From NCBI RefSeq assembly GCF_003034915.1, contig NZ_PZJX01000040.1, forward strand, positions 62,001 to 126,000: a DNA stretch of 64,000 nt, read 5' to 3'. Made by a program: the position numbers and the translations under genes. The stretch comes from Mesorhizobium helmanticense (GTDB taxonomy: Bacteria; Pseudomonadota; Alphaproteobacteria; Rhizobiales; Rhizobiaceae). This document shows positions 17,178-25,137 of the stretch, piece by piece; positions within the stretch are counted from its first letter, which is position 1; the number at the start of each line of letters is the position of its first letter. The notes beneath the pieces are model-generated. The model did no database searches and was not told the DNA's origin. It saw only the letters and a program-made list of their open reading frames with translations.

Positions 17178-17206
17178 CTTGAACTTGATGGCGGGGCGGA
17201 CCATAT
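17178..17206 (+). promoter_or_regulatory. RpoH (sigma32)-type heat-shock promoter of hsp20
   Basis: CTTGAA at 17178-17183 and CCATAT at 17201-17206 are separated by exactly 17 bases, matching the alphaproteobacterial RpoH pattern. Transcription would start near 17213, giving a leader of about 60 bases before the hsp20 ATG. Confidence 0.7.
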
Positions 17207-17274
17207 CAAGACCATCGGGAAAAATGCCATCCGGGTTTTTCCGCTTTATGTCGCTCTCAAGAGGACACTGTAAC

Positions 17275-17700
17275 ATGAGCCGAATGACGCCCTTCTCAAG
17301 CCCGCTTCTCCTGGGGTTCGATGCTATGGAAAAGACCCTGGAGCGTCTGGCGAAGTCGGGCGACAGCTACCCTCCCTACAACATCGAGCGCCTCAGCGGC
17401 GCCGACGGCAAGACCGAAAGGTTGCGCATCACGCTCGCCGTCGCCGGTTTCGCCGAAAGCGATCTCGATGTCACCACGGAGGAAAACCAGCTGGTCGTGC
17501 GCGGCCGTCAGAACGACGACACCGAGCGCGAATTCCTTCATCGCGGCATCGCCGCGCGCCAGTTCCAGCGCTGTTTCGTGCTGGCCGACGGCATGCGGGT
17601 GATCGCGGCGGAGCTGAAGAACGGGCTTTTGTCGATCGACCTCGATCGGCCCGAGTCCGAACGGCTGGTACGGAAAATAAACATTTCGGTGAAAGACTGA
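17275..17700 (+). CDS. ibpA: Small heat-shock protein, Hsp20/IbpA type
   Basis: A 141-residue alpha-crystallin-domain chaperone. The N-terminus has the IbpA-like layout (MTPFSSPLLLGFDAMEKTLERL) with PPYNIERL; the core has ITLAVAGFAESDLDVTTEENQLVVRGRQ; the end has LKNGLLSIDL. It holds unfolded proteins for later refolding by DnaK, with which GrpE (encoded at 35489) works. ATG 17275 has AGAGGA nine bases upstream; ATG 17284 is a possible alternative. An RpoH-type promoter precedes it. The DUF1150 gene follows after 98 bp, a pairing known from rhizobia. Confidence 0.9.
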   Translation: MSRMTPFSSPLLLGFDAMEKTLERLAKSGDSYPPYNIERLSGADGKTERLRITLAVAGFAESDLDVTTEENQLVVRGRQNDDTEREFLHRGIAARQFQRCFVLADGMRVIAAELKNGLLSIDLDRPESERLVRKINISVKD

Positions 17701-17798
17701 CCCTTACCACTGCATCGGCCGAAAGTACGGTGCAGCAAATTGAATGGCTCTCATGCGAGGCGGCCTTGAGCGGCGTCCTCGCGCCAAGGAGGCTTGAA

Positions 17799-18056
17799 AT
17801 GACCAGAACTGACGAAAATCTCACCATGACCAGCGGCGAGTTCGCCCATCTTGGCGAAGGCTCGGTCGCCTATCTCAGGAAAGTGTCGAGCGATGATTTG
17901 CGCGGCCGCTTCCCGGGCCTTGGCGAAATCGCGCCCGGCTTGGAATTGTGGGCGCTGTTTGCCGCCAACGGCCAGCCGATCCTGCTTTCCGACGCCCGTG
18001 ACCGGGCACTGGCGGGCGCCATGGAAAACGACCTGACCACCGTCGCCATTCACTGA
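17799..18056 (+). CDS. DUF1150 family protein
   Basis: An 85-residue acidic protein with the DUF1150 pattern (EFAHLGEGSVAYLRKVSSDDL ... LWALFAANGQPILLSDARDRALAGA). The function is unknown. It commonly sits next to small heat-shock genes in Rhizobiales, so a stress role is an inference. ATG 17799 follows a strong AAGGAGG. It is probably cotranscribed with hsp20, and a terminator hairpin follows 29 bases after the stop. Confidence 0.85.
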   Translation: MTRTDENLTMTSGEFAHLGEGSVAYLRKVSSDDLRGRFPGLGEIAPGLELWALFAANGQPILLSDARDRALAGAMENDLTTVAIH

Positions 18057-18085
18057 CAAACAAGGCGATCGGGTTGGAAACGGAC

Positions 18086-18118
18086 AGGGCCGCCCGCGGC
18101 GGCCCTCAACAGGTTTTT
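18086..18118 (+). terminator. Terminator after hsp20-DUF1150
   Basis: Nine-base perfect arms AGGGCCGCC and GGCGGCCCT with a CGC loop occupy 18086-18106. A TTTTT run follows at 18113-18117, six bases on. It ends the hsp20 unit and also lies beyond the convergent ptsN stop. Confidence 0.7.
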
Positions 18119-18147
18119 AACCAAACAACCAGCTATTAGGCAGAACA

Positions 18148-18612
18148 TCAGGCTGCGTGCGAGGCTTGCGTGTCCGACAAGAGCGCATGGATTGCGACGG
18201 CGTCGCGCGTACCCCTGATCTTGGCCACCGTGTCGGCATCGCGCAGCACCCGCGCAATGCGCGACAGCGCCTTGAGGTGATCGGCGCCGGCGCCCTCGGG
18301 TGCGAGCAGCAGAAACACCAGATCGACCGGTTGGTCGTCCAGCGCCTCGAAATCGACCGGCGTCTCCAGCCGCGCGAATACCCCGGCGATCCGCTTCACT
18401 CCGGCCAGCTTGCCGTGCGGAATGGCGATGCCATTGCCGACGCCGGTCGAGCCCAGCCGTTCGCGCTGCAGGATGGTATCGAACACCTCCCGCTCCGCAA
18501 TACCGGAAATCGCCGCCGCTCTTTCGGACAAAAGCTGCAGAAGCTGCTTCTTGGAGTTCGCCTTCAACGCCGGCATGATCGCCGGAACGTCGATAAGATC
18601 GCTCAGATCCAT
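18148..18612 (-). CDS. ptsN: Nitrogen PTS enzyme IIA
   Basis: A 154-residue EIIA-Ntr protein. Phosphorylated His66 lies in NGIAIPHGKL, and SGIAEREVFDTILQRERLGSTGVG is the family N-terminal signature. It receives phosphate from the PTS-Ntr phosphorelay and regulates potassium transport, carbon and nitrogen metabolism rather than importing sugar. It is the last gene of the rpoN-hpf-ptsN series, an order shared by most alphaproteobacteria. It is 107 bp downstream of hpf. Confidence 0.93.
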   Translation of the reverse strand: MDLSDLIDVPAIMPALKANSKKQLLQLLSERAAAISGIAEREVFDTILQRERLGSTGVGNGIAIPHGKLAGVKRIAGVFARLETPVDFEALDDQPVDLVFLLLAPEGAGADHLKALSRIARVLRDADTVAKIRGTRDAVAIHALLSDTQASHAA

Positions 18613-18719
18613 GCTTGAAAATCCCTTGTTCGCCTGCCGTCGCCAGTCCTCGCCCCCTCGCGCGGCCGGCTCCTTGTCCCTGTGCGGCCTAGGCCGTCAT
18701 CCCGATGCGACCCTGGTCG

Positions 18720-19304
18720 TCATCCCTGTGCGACTTTGGTCGTGGATGGGTCGATCCAGCCGATATTCCCATCCGGCCGGCGATAGACGATGTTGAGATG
18801 TTCGTTTCCGGCATTGCGGAAGACGAAGACCGGGCTGTCCTTGGTGTCGAGCTCGATGACGGCAGACGCCACCGACATCGTCTGCAGCGTCATGGTCGAT
18901 TCGGCGACGATGGCCGGAGCAAAATTCTCCGGGATGTCCTCATCATCGTCGGCAAGCGGCGCCATCACCGTATAGGCGATATCGGTGGGCTCACCATTGG
19001 AACTGCCAGAATTGTGCGATTTCAGGCGCCGCTTGTAGCGCCTGAGGCGGGTTTCGAGCCGGTCCGCCGCCGCCTCGAAAGCCAGCGTCGGATCCTGCGC
19101 ATCGCCGGTCGCTTGCAGCGAGGCACCGGAATCCAGCCGAATCATGCAGTCGGCCGAATAGCGCGATCCCGATTTGATGACGGTGACATGTCCTGAAAAG
19201 CCGCGGTCGAAATATTTTCCGATCGCCTCGCCGACACGGTCGTTGATGCGCGTACGGAACGCATCGCCGATATCCATGTGTTTTCCCGATACGCGCAATT
19301 TCAT
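18720..19304 (-). CDS. hpf: Ribosome hibernation promoting factor, long form
   Basis: A 194-residue long HPF. Residues 1-100 form the S30AE domain (KLRVSGKHMDIGDAFRTRINDRVGEAI). The C-terminal 55 residues (LDTKDSPVFVFRNAGNEHLNIVYRRPDGNIGWIDP) form the dimerisation domain of the long type. It pairs ribosomes into inactive 100S dimers in stationary phase. GGAAGG lies 11 bases before ATG 19304. A 278-bp gap to rpoN with a hairpin suggests hpf can be transcribed separately. Confidence 0.93.
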   Translation of the reverse strand: MKLRVSGKHMDIGDAFRTRINDRVGEAIGKYFDRGFSGHVTVIKSGSRYSADCMIRLDSGASLQATGDAQDPTLAFEAAADRLETRLRRYKRRLKSHNSGSSNGEPTDIAYTVMAPLADDDEDIPENFAPAIVAESTMTLQTMSVASAVIELDTKDSPVFVFRNAGNEHLNIVYRRPDGNIGWIDPSTTKVAQG

Positions 19305-19487
19305 CTGAAAACTGACCTTCCTTGCTCAGGCTTCAAACTGTCCCGAGTTTATACTCGTGGTCTGTGCGCACAAGCTTTGCGGCGTCACTTGCGCCGATTT
19401 TAAATCCGAACTTTCCGGTTGATCACAAGCCGCCTTCTTGGCCGTCCCGTGGCCTACGTCGTGACGGACCATTCGCTTGCGGGCATC

Positions 19488-19512
19488 AAGCCCGCCTCAT
19501 GCGGGCGGGCTT
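19488..19512. terminator. Hairpin between rpoN and hpf
   Basis: Nine-base perfect arms AAGCCCGCC (19488-19496) and GGCGGGCTT (19504-19512) with a seven-base loop lie 71 bases beyond the rpoN stop. No T run follows on the minus strand. A second small dyad, CGAGT-TTAT-ACTCG, lies at 19344-19357, 40 bp before hpf, and may belong to the hpf promoter. Confidence 0.55.
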
Positions 19513-19582
19513 CTAGCCACTTCATTGCAGCTTGTCAATGAAGCGCGAAAACTGTGGAAATCTGGCGCCTGTAGGGATGGGG

Positions 19583-21106
19583 CTATCGCCCGGCGCTGGC
19601 CAGCGCGCGTTTTTCGCGCCGCCGTTGCACCGATGAGGGAATGTTCATGCCTTCCCGATACTTGGCGACCGTGCGCCTGGCGATATCGACGCCGCTTTCC
19701 CGCAACATGTCCACGATAGCATCGTCGGAAAGCACGTCGACGGGCTTTTCCTCGTCGATCAGCTGCTTGATGCGATCGCGCACCGCTTCCGACGAATGCG
19801 CGTCGCCGCCGCCCGACGACGCAATCGAAGCGGTGAAGAAATAGCGCAGTTCGAACACGCCGCGCGGCGTCAGCATGTATTTGTTCGCCGTGACCCGGCT
19901 GACGGTCGATTCGTGCATGCCGATGGCGTCGGCCACCGTGCGCAGGTTCAGCGGCTTCAGGTGCCGCACGCCGTGCACGAGGAAAGCGTCCTGCTGGCGC
20001 ACGATCTCGGAAGCGACCTTGAGGATGGTCTTGGCCCGCTGGTCGAGGCTGCGCGTCAGCCAATTGGCGTTTTGCAGGCACTCCGCCAGGAAATCCTTTT
20101 CCGTCTGGTTTTTGGCATGCGGCGAAACCTGCGCGAAATAGATATGGTCGACCAGCACGCGTGGCAGCGTCTCGGCATTGAGCTCGACCGTCCAGCTCCC
20201 GTCATTGGCCGCCCGCACCTCGACATCGGCGACGATCGCATCGCTGGCGCCGCCCGAAAACGCCATCCCCGGACGCGGATCGAGCGCCCGGATCTCGGCC
20301 AGCATGTCGAGCAGATCCTCCTCATCGACCCCGCAGATCCGCTTCAGCGTCTGGAAATCGCGCCGTGCCAACAGTTCGAGATTGGCGATCAAGGCCTTCA
20401 TAGCGGGATCGAGCCGATCGCGAATGGCAAGCTGCAGCGCCAGGCACTCGGCGAGATCGCGCGCGAAGATGCCGGCCGGTTCAAAGGCCTGGCAGACCGC
20501 CAGCACCTTCGCCACCGCTGCTTCGTTCGTGCCTAGGCGGACGGCGATCTCGGCCATGTCGGCGCGCATGTAGCCAGCCTCGTCGAGGCCATCGGCAAGC
20601 TCACCAGCGATCAGGCGTGCCGCCGGGTCGGCGAAAGCCAGCGCGACCTGTTCGCCGACGTGATCGCGCAACGTGATCGCGGCGGCAGCCATGTCCGCCG
20701 CGTCGAAGCCTTCGGACGACGACGAGCTGGACCCGTTGCCGGACGCCGATTTCCATTGCGCTGTCAGGTCGGGACCGAGCCGTTCGCTCGTGCCGGGATC
20801 GTCGGGGAACAGGTTTTCCAGGGAGGTATCCAGCTTTTCCGAGATCGCCTCGGCGCTCCACGCCGTCTCTGTCTCGAACCAGTCGCCGACCACTTCCGGC
20901 GCGGCGTCGGCCTTCTGCGCCTGGTCGCTGGCGGCATCGTCCTGCGGCTCGGCACGCTCAAGCAGCGGGTTGCGCTCGATCTCGTCGTCGATGAAGCGCT
21001 CGAGCTCGACATGGGTGAACTGCAGCAGCCGGATCGACTGCATGAGTTGCGGCGTCATCACCAGCGACTGGGACTGTCGTAGCTGTAATTTTGCCGCCAA
21101 CGCCAT
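19583..21106 (-). CDS. rpoN: RNA polymerase sigma-54 factor
   Basis: A 507-residue sigma54. The glutamine-rich activator-interacting region (AKLQLRQSQSLVMTPQLMQSIRLLQ) opens the protein, an acidic linker follows (about residues 45-110), and the core-binding region leads to a DNA-binding domain with the RpoN box ARRTVAKYRE at about 476-485. It directs transcription of nitrogen-fixation, dicarboxylate and other -24/-12 promoters. I start at ATG 21106 (MALAAKLQ), the usual rhizobial beginning, although a TTG four codons upstream is nearer a GGGG. Its upstream region holds a sigma54 site on the opposite strand. Confidence 0.95.
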   Translation of the reverse strand: MALAAKLQLRQSQSLVMTPQLMQSIRLLQFTHVELERFIDDEIERNPLLERAEPQDDAASDQAQKADAAPEVVGDWFETETAWSAEAISEKLDTSLENLFPDDPGTSERLGPDLTAQWKSASGNGSSSSSSEGFDAADMAAAAITLRDHVGEQVALAFADPAARLIAGELADGLDEAGYMRADMAEIAVRLGTNEAAVAKVLAVCQAFEPAGIFARDLAECLALQLAIRDRLDPAMKALIANLELLARRDFQTLKRICGVDEEDLLDMLAEIRALDPRPGMAFSGGASDAIVADVEVRAANDGSWTVELNAETLPRVLVDHIYFAQVSPHAKNQTEKDFLAECLQNANWLTRSLDQRAKTILKVASEIVRQQDAFLVHGVRHLKPLNLRTVADAIGMHESTVSRVTANKYMLTPRGVFELRYFFTASIASSGGGDAHSSEAVRDRIKQLIDEEKPVDVLSDDAIVDMLRESGVDIARRTVAKYREGMNIPSSVQRRREKRALASAGR

Positions 21107-21186
21107 GGTCTGGTTCAAACGCCCCTTCTACGCATCAGGACTTTACGCACGCGAACTGCCGGAAAAAGAATTTTCGCCGGCACGCA

Positions 21187-21215
21187 TGAAACTGGCCCGG
21201 CTTTTGCTTGTCAAG
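21187..21215 (-). promoter_or_regulatory. Likely housekeeping promoter of rpoN
   Basis: On the minus strand CTTGAC (21215-21210) is a perfect alphaproteobacterial -35 element. With a 17-base spacer the -10 would be GTTTCA (21192-21187), or TTTCAT with 18, which is weak. The start would lie near 21180, about 75 bases before the ATG. Confidence 0.5.
21193..21208 (+). promoter_or_regulatory. Sigma54 (-24/-12) element opposite to rpoN
   Basis: TGGCCCGGCTTTTGCT matches the consensus TGGCACG-N4-TTGCW with a single mismatch in the conserved positions, and the GG and GC doublets have the correct spacing. It reads away from rpoN and falls entirely between the -35 and -10 of the candidate rpoN promoter. 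A bound sigma54 holoenzyme would block that promoter. It could also drive an antisense transcript into the lptB 3' end. Confidence 0.6.
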
Positions 21216-21288
21216 ACGACGGCGAGCAAAACCGGCTCAGACGAGCGTTATCTCCGAGAAAACTCAACAAACTGACCGAAGATTCCCG

Positions 21289-21312
21289 AAAAATCATGCC
21301 GAGACATGATTT
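21289..21312 (-). terminator. Rho-independent terminator after lptB
   Basis: On the minus strand the arms AAATCATG and CATGATTT (8 bp, six-base loop) are followed directly by a run of five T (21293-21289). It begins six bases after the lptB stop and so separates the lptC-lptA-lptB unit from rpoN. Confidence 0.75.
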
Positions 21313-21317
21313 CACGC

Positions 21318-22136
21318 TCAGAGCGTAAATCCCTCGCCGAGATAAAGCCTGCGCACATCCGGATTGGCGACCACTTCGTCGGCCCGGCCATGGGTCAGCA
21401 CTTGGCCGGCATGAATGATGTAGGCGCGGTCGATCAGGCCGAGCGTTTCGCGGACATTGTGATCGGTGATGAGCACGCCGATGCCGCGTGCCGTCAGATG
21501 GCGCACAAGCTGCTGGATATCGGCCACGGCGATCGGATCGATGCCGGCGAAAGGTTCGTCGAGCAGCATATAGGCAGGACGCGTCGCCAGCGCGCGCGCG
21601 ATCTCGAGGCGCCGCCGCTCGCCCCCCGACAGCGACAGCGACGGGGCCTTGCGCAGATGGCTGATATGGAATTCCTCGAGCAGTTCATCGAGGCTGCGCT
21701 CGCGCTCCTTGCGGCTCTTTTCGACCACTTCGAGCACGGCACGGATATTTTGTTCCACGCTCAGGCCGCGAAAGATCGACGCTTCCTGCGGCAGATAGCC
21801 GATGCCGAGGCGGGCACGCCGGTACATCGGCATCGAGGTGACGTCGAAGCCGTCGATCTCGATCGTGCCTTCGTCGACCGGCACCAGGCCGGTAACCATG
21901 TAGAAGCAAGTCGTCTTGCCGGCGCCGTTGGGGCCAAGCAGCCCGACCGCCTCTCCGGCACGCACACCTATCGTCACCCCGCTGACGACCTTGCGGCCCT
22001 TGTAGCTCTTGGTCAGGCCCTTGGCGATCAAGGTGCCCTTGAACTTTGCCGCATCGACAGTGACCGTGGCCGGCGCCGCGAGTTTGCTGGCGGCGCGTCC
22101 TGGAAGACGCGCCAGCAGCGATGACAGGCCGGCCAT
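21318..22136 (-). CDS. lptB: LPS export ABC transporter ATP-binding protein
   Basis: A 272-residue ABC ATPase. Walker A is GPNGAGKTT, the signature is LSGGERRRLEIARAL, Walker B is MLLDEPFAGIDP and the H-loop is ITDHNVRETL. It powers the LptFG permease that pulls lipopolysaccharide from the inner membrane. A roughly 35-residue N-terminal extension precedes the ABC domain. Its ATG overlaps the lptA stop by one base (TGATG). A terminator follows, then rpoN, the standard rhizobial order. Confidence 0.95.
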   Translation of the reverse strand: MAGLSSLLARLPGRAASKLAAPATVTVDAAKFKGTLIAKGLTKSYKGRKVVSGVTIGVRAGEAVGLLGPNGAGKTTCFYMVTGLVPVDEGTIEIDGFDVTSMPMYRRARLGIGYLPQEASIFRGLSVEQNIRAVLEVVEKSRKERERSLDELLEEFHISHLRKAPSLSLSGGERRRLEIARALATRPAYMLLDEPFAGIDPIAVADIQQLVRHLTARGIGVLITDHNVRETLGLIDRAYIIHAGQVLTHGRADEVVANPDVRRLYLGEGFTL

Positions 22137-22747
22137 CAGTTCTTCGCTGCTCCCGACTTCGCCGGCGGCGTGATCGACATCATGACGCGCCCGCCGCAGG
22201 CATCGACCTGGGCCAGGCCGCTCTTCATCTGCACGGTGAGCTTGCAGCCGACCAGCACATTGTCGCCTTGCGAAAGCACGACCTTGCTGCCTGAAAGCAC
22301 CAGCACTTCGCTCTTCATGTCGAAGGTGCCGCGGTCGCCGGTGGCGACCTGGTCGTCCGATTTGATGTAGACCTTGTTGTCGACTTCCAGATGGTCGATG
22401 TTGGCCGAGCCGGTCATCGCGGCGCCCGCGGCCGCCGCGCCCTTGGCGGCGGCGTCCTTGGCGGCGCCGGCGTCCTTGACATAGTAGACCGTCATCTTGC
22501 CGGCCTTGAGCACGGTCGGCCCCTGGACGACGCTGACATTGCCCGTGAACACGGCAACGCTCTCCGCCTGGCGGACCTCGAGCTTGTCGCTTTCGATCTG
22601 GATAGGCTTGTCGCCGGACAATTTGAGGCCCGACAATTGGCTGGTGGTCTTGGATTGCGCCAGCGCCGGCGCCATTCCCAGGACGAGTGCCAGGATCGGC
22701 AACGCCGAAGCCGTAGCCACGAACCGTGCCGAACTAGTGAGCCGCAT
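22136..22747 (-). CDS. lptA: LPS transport periplasmic protein LptA
   Basis: A 203-residue secreted protein with a signal peptide ending near PALAQ (residue 31) and an OstA-like beta-jellyroll core (PIQIESDKLEVRQAESVAVFTGNVSVVQG). It forms the periplasmic bridge for lipopolysaccharide between LptC and LptD. An Ala/Lys/Gly-rich insert at about residues 91-111 interrupts the usual fold between two strands. It overlaps lptC by 14 bases and lptB by one, so the three are tightly coupled. Confidence 0.9.
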   Translation of the reverse strand: MRLTSSARFVATASALPILALVLGMAPALAQSKTTSQLSGLKLSGDKPIQIESDKLEVRQAESVAVFTGNVSVVQGPTVLKAGKMTVYYVKDAGAAKDAAAKGAAAAGAAMTGSANIDHLEVDNKVYIKSDDQVATGDRGTFDMKSEVLVLSGSKVVLSQGDNVLVGCKLTVQMKSGLAQVDACGGRVMMSITPPAKSGAAKN

Positions 22748-23447
22748 TGGTTTCTCCGCTCTCTGCCTCTGCCGCCTTCAAGCTGGCGGGATCGATGTTG
22801 ACCTGCACCTTGTTCTCGAAAACCACGATCTTGCCATTGTCCTGAATCGACATCGATTGCGCGGTGATCCGCGACCCGCCACGGCTGACATCGACGGGGT
22901 CGCTCGTCTTCATAGTGCCTTTGCCCATGTCGAGAAAGATCGATTTGAACTTTGCCTCCAAGCCATCGGTGGTGGTGATGGTGACATCGCTGGTCAGGTT
23001 CATCGTGTTGCCGTCGCGATTGTAGATGCCGTGCGAGGCATTGATGGCCGCCACATTGTCGGTCGAGATCGGCAATTTGGCGTTGATACCCTCCAGATCG
23101 ATGATGCCTTGCTTGCCGACGTCCTGTATGGCGCGCAAGGCCGTCATCGAATAGGGCAGCTTCTCTTTGGTGAACCCGTTGAGCTTGGGATTGGCCATCA
23201 CCAGCTTGCCATTGGCAAAGGCGCTGCCATCGGTCTGGATTGAGAACGATACAGGGGCCGCGAGATAGGAATAGACCGGGAAAGCGACCGCGATCACCGT
23301 CGCGATCAGCGGCACCGCCAGCTTCAAGACACGCACGCGGCGCGAATGGCGCTGGGCGACGTCGAAGGCGTCGCCCCGCGTCGGGCCTACGGCCGGGGGT
23401 GCCAACTCCGCCTCGGTGTTGGTTGGTTCGATCGGTCTGGCCAACAT
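22734..23447 (-). CDS. lptC: LPS export protein LptC
   Basis: A 237-residue bitopic inner-membrane protein with a cytoplasmic N-terminus of about 40 residues, one transmembrane helix (about residues 41-63) and a periplasmic beta-jellyroll (including PKLNGFTKEKLPYSMTALRAIQD and SHGIYNRDGNTMNL). It receives lipopolysaccharide from LptBFG and passes it to LptA. The first ATG is used; AGAAGAAACAG precedes it. It is the first gene of the lptC-lptA-lptB unit. Confidence 0.9.
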   Translation of the reverse strand: MLARPIEPTNTEAELAPPAVGPTRGDAFDVAQRHSRRVRVLKLAVPLIATVIAVAFPVYSYLAAPVSFSIQTDGSAFANGKLVMANPKLNGFTKEKLPYSMTALRAIQDVGKQGIIDLEGINAKLPISTDNVAAINASHGIYNRDGNTMNLTSDVTITTTDGLEAKFKSIFLDMGKGTMKTSDPVDVSRGGSRITAQSMSIQDNGKIVVFENKVQVNIDPASLKAAEAESGETNAAH

Positions 23448-23760
23448 GACTGTTTCTTCTAAACCCCTGCCCGCAAGCCCCCTATAGGTGGGATGCTAAC
23501 GTCCCCAAGCAAGCACAAGCCGAGGAAAACCGCAAAAATGTGACGATTTTGCTAAGCGAACGAAAATGCACCCGGCGCAATCTGCACGTCATACCAGATA
23601 TGGGCGCAATGCGTTAGAGCCTGGGCAGGCGCTGGTATCCCATGACATTCCGGTTTGCGAATGTCCGAGGCTTTGTCTTTGACGCAGGCGTCAGGAAACG
23701 GTAGCCGGGCGCGGGTGGTTGCTTTAAAAGCATCTCTTCCCACCGACGACGAGGCTGACC
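23448..23760. other. Intergenic region between divergent lptC and sppA
   Basis: The 313 bases contain no convincing reading frame. An inverted repeat ATACCAG (23591-23597) / CTGGTAT (23632-23638) lies near the middle. On the minus strand a CCTATAGG-like sequence near 23485 could be part of the lptC promoter. I see no RNA gene. Confidence 0.5.
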
Positions 23761-24717
23761 ATGGCACTGAGAGCCGACGACCTGATCGACCGCCGCCGCT
23801 TGCGCCGCAAGCTGACATTCTGGCGCGTTGCCGCGCTTGTTGTCGCGGCAGCCGGGTTGATTGCCTTTTCGACCTGGATCTACGGCGACGATTTCACCGG
23901 CACGGCGGTCGACCATATCGCCAAGGTCAAGATCGAGGGCACCATCACCGAGGACGAAGAGCTGATCAAACGGCTAGAGACCATCCGCCAGTCCTCGAAG
24001 GTGAAAGCTGTGATCCTGTCGATCGATTCGCCGGGCGGCACCACCGTCGGCGGCGAATCAATCTACGAGGAAGTGCGCAAGCTGGCCGCCGACAAGCCTG
24101 TCGTGGCGCAGGTCGGCACGCTCGCCGCGTCGGCGGGCTACATGATCGCAACCGCGACCGATCATATTGTCGCGCGCCAATCCTCGATCGTCGGCTCGAT
24201 CGGCGTGCTGATCCAGTATCCTGATGTCAGCGGCCTCATGGACAAGCTCGGCATCAAGCTGGAGGAGGTGAAATCCTCGCCCCTGAAGGCCTCGCCCTCG
24301 CCCTTCAAGCCGACCAATGATGATGAACGCGCCATGGTCCGCAAGCTCATCCTCGACAGCTATGACTGGTTCGTCGGCATCGTCGCCGAACGCCGCAAGA
24401 TGAGCCATGAGCAAGCTCTCGCACTCGCCGACGGGTCGATCTTCACCGGCCGGCAGGCTGTCACCAACAAATTGATCGACGCGGTCGGCGGTGAGACCGA
24501 GGCGATCGACTGGCTCGCAACCAAGGGTGTCGATGCCAAGCTCAAGGTGGTCGAGTGGAAGAATACCGAAGCGCGCGGCGGCTTCCTGTTCTCCAAGGCG
24601 ATGGCGAAAACCATCGGCAGCGCACTCGGCCTGCCGGACTATGGCGGCGACGTCATTCATGAACTTGGTGCCGACCGCTTGTTTCTTGACGGTCTCGTTT
24701 CCGTCTGGCACCCTTGA
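23761..24717 (+). CDS. sppA: Signal peptide peptidase SppA (S49 family, short type)
   Basis: A 318-residue membrane protease. One N-terminal transmembrane helix (about residues 21-41) anchors a periplasmic S49 domain. Nucleophile Ser124 lies in LAASAGYMIA, and Lys176 in SSPLKASPS is the general base; their 52-residue spacing equals that of B. subtilis SppA (147/199). It degrades signal peptides left after secretion. The single S49 domain marks the short, homo-oligomeric type. ihfB follows after 81 bp. Confidence 0.9.
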   Translation: MALRADDLIDRRRLRRKLTFWRVAALVVAAAGLIAFSTWIYGDDFTGTAVDHIAKVKIEGTITEDEELIKRLETIRQSSKVKAVILSIDSPGGTTVGGESIYEEVRKLAADKPVVAQVGTLAASAGYMIATATDHIVARQSSIVGSIGVLIQYPDVSGLMDKLGIKLEEVKSSPLKASPSPFKPTNDDERAMVRKLILDSYDWFVGIVAERRKMSHEQALALADGSIFTGRQAVTNKLIDAVGGETEAIDWLATKGVDAKLKVVEWKNTEARGGFLFSKAMAKTIGSALGLPDYGGDVIHELGADRLFLDGLVSVWHP

Positions 24718-24798
24718 GGGGCCGTCTGGGACAGGTGAAAAAACAAATAAAATCATCCTCATAATTTTGACGGCAGTGTTTTCACGGGGAGCCTTCTG

Positions 24799-25083
24799 AT
24801 GATCAAATCCGAACTTGTGCAGATTATCGCCACGCGCAATCCGCATCTTTTCCTGCGCGACGTCGAAAACATTGTCGGCGCGATTTTCGACGAGATTACC
24901 GACGCCCTTGCCGAAGGCAACCGGGTCGAATTGCGCGGCTTCGGCGCTTTTTCGGTGAAAAACCGCCCCGCCCGCACCGGCCGCAACCCGCGCACCGGCG
25001 AATCCGTCGAGGTCGAGGAGAAATGGGTGCCGTTCTTCAAGACCGGCAAGGAATTGCGTGAACGGCTGAACGGCGGCAAATAG
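24799..25083 (+). CDS. ihfB: Integration host factor beta subunit
   Basis: A 94-residue HU/IHF-family DNA-bending protein. Residues 46-80 (GFGAFSVKNRPARTGRNPRTGESVEVEEK) hold the beta-arm with the DNA-intercalating Pro. Length and N-terminus (IKSELVQIIATRNPHLFLRDVENIV) fit the beta subunit. With IHF-alpha it bends DNA at many promoters, including sigma54 promoters, which links it to the rpoN gene in this window. ATG 24799 follows GGGGAGCCTTCTG. Confidence 0.93.
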   Translation: MIKSELVQIIATRNPHLFLRDVENIVGAIFDEITDALAEGNRVELRGFGAFSVKNRPARTGRNPRTGESVEVEEKWVPFFKTGKELRERLNGGK

Positions 25084-25137
25084 GCGCCGCATCCGCGGCA
25101 AATCGGCCTGTCGACAAGTTCTTCCGACGGAAAAAAC

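Noticed and set aside
15569..17182. 537-codon plus-strand frame
   Set aside because: It runs in another frame through the LysE gene and then antisense to the nucleoside hydrolase, crossing a terminator hairpin; no protein features.
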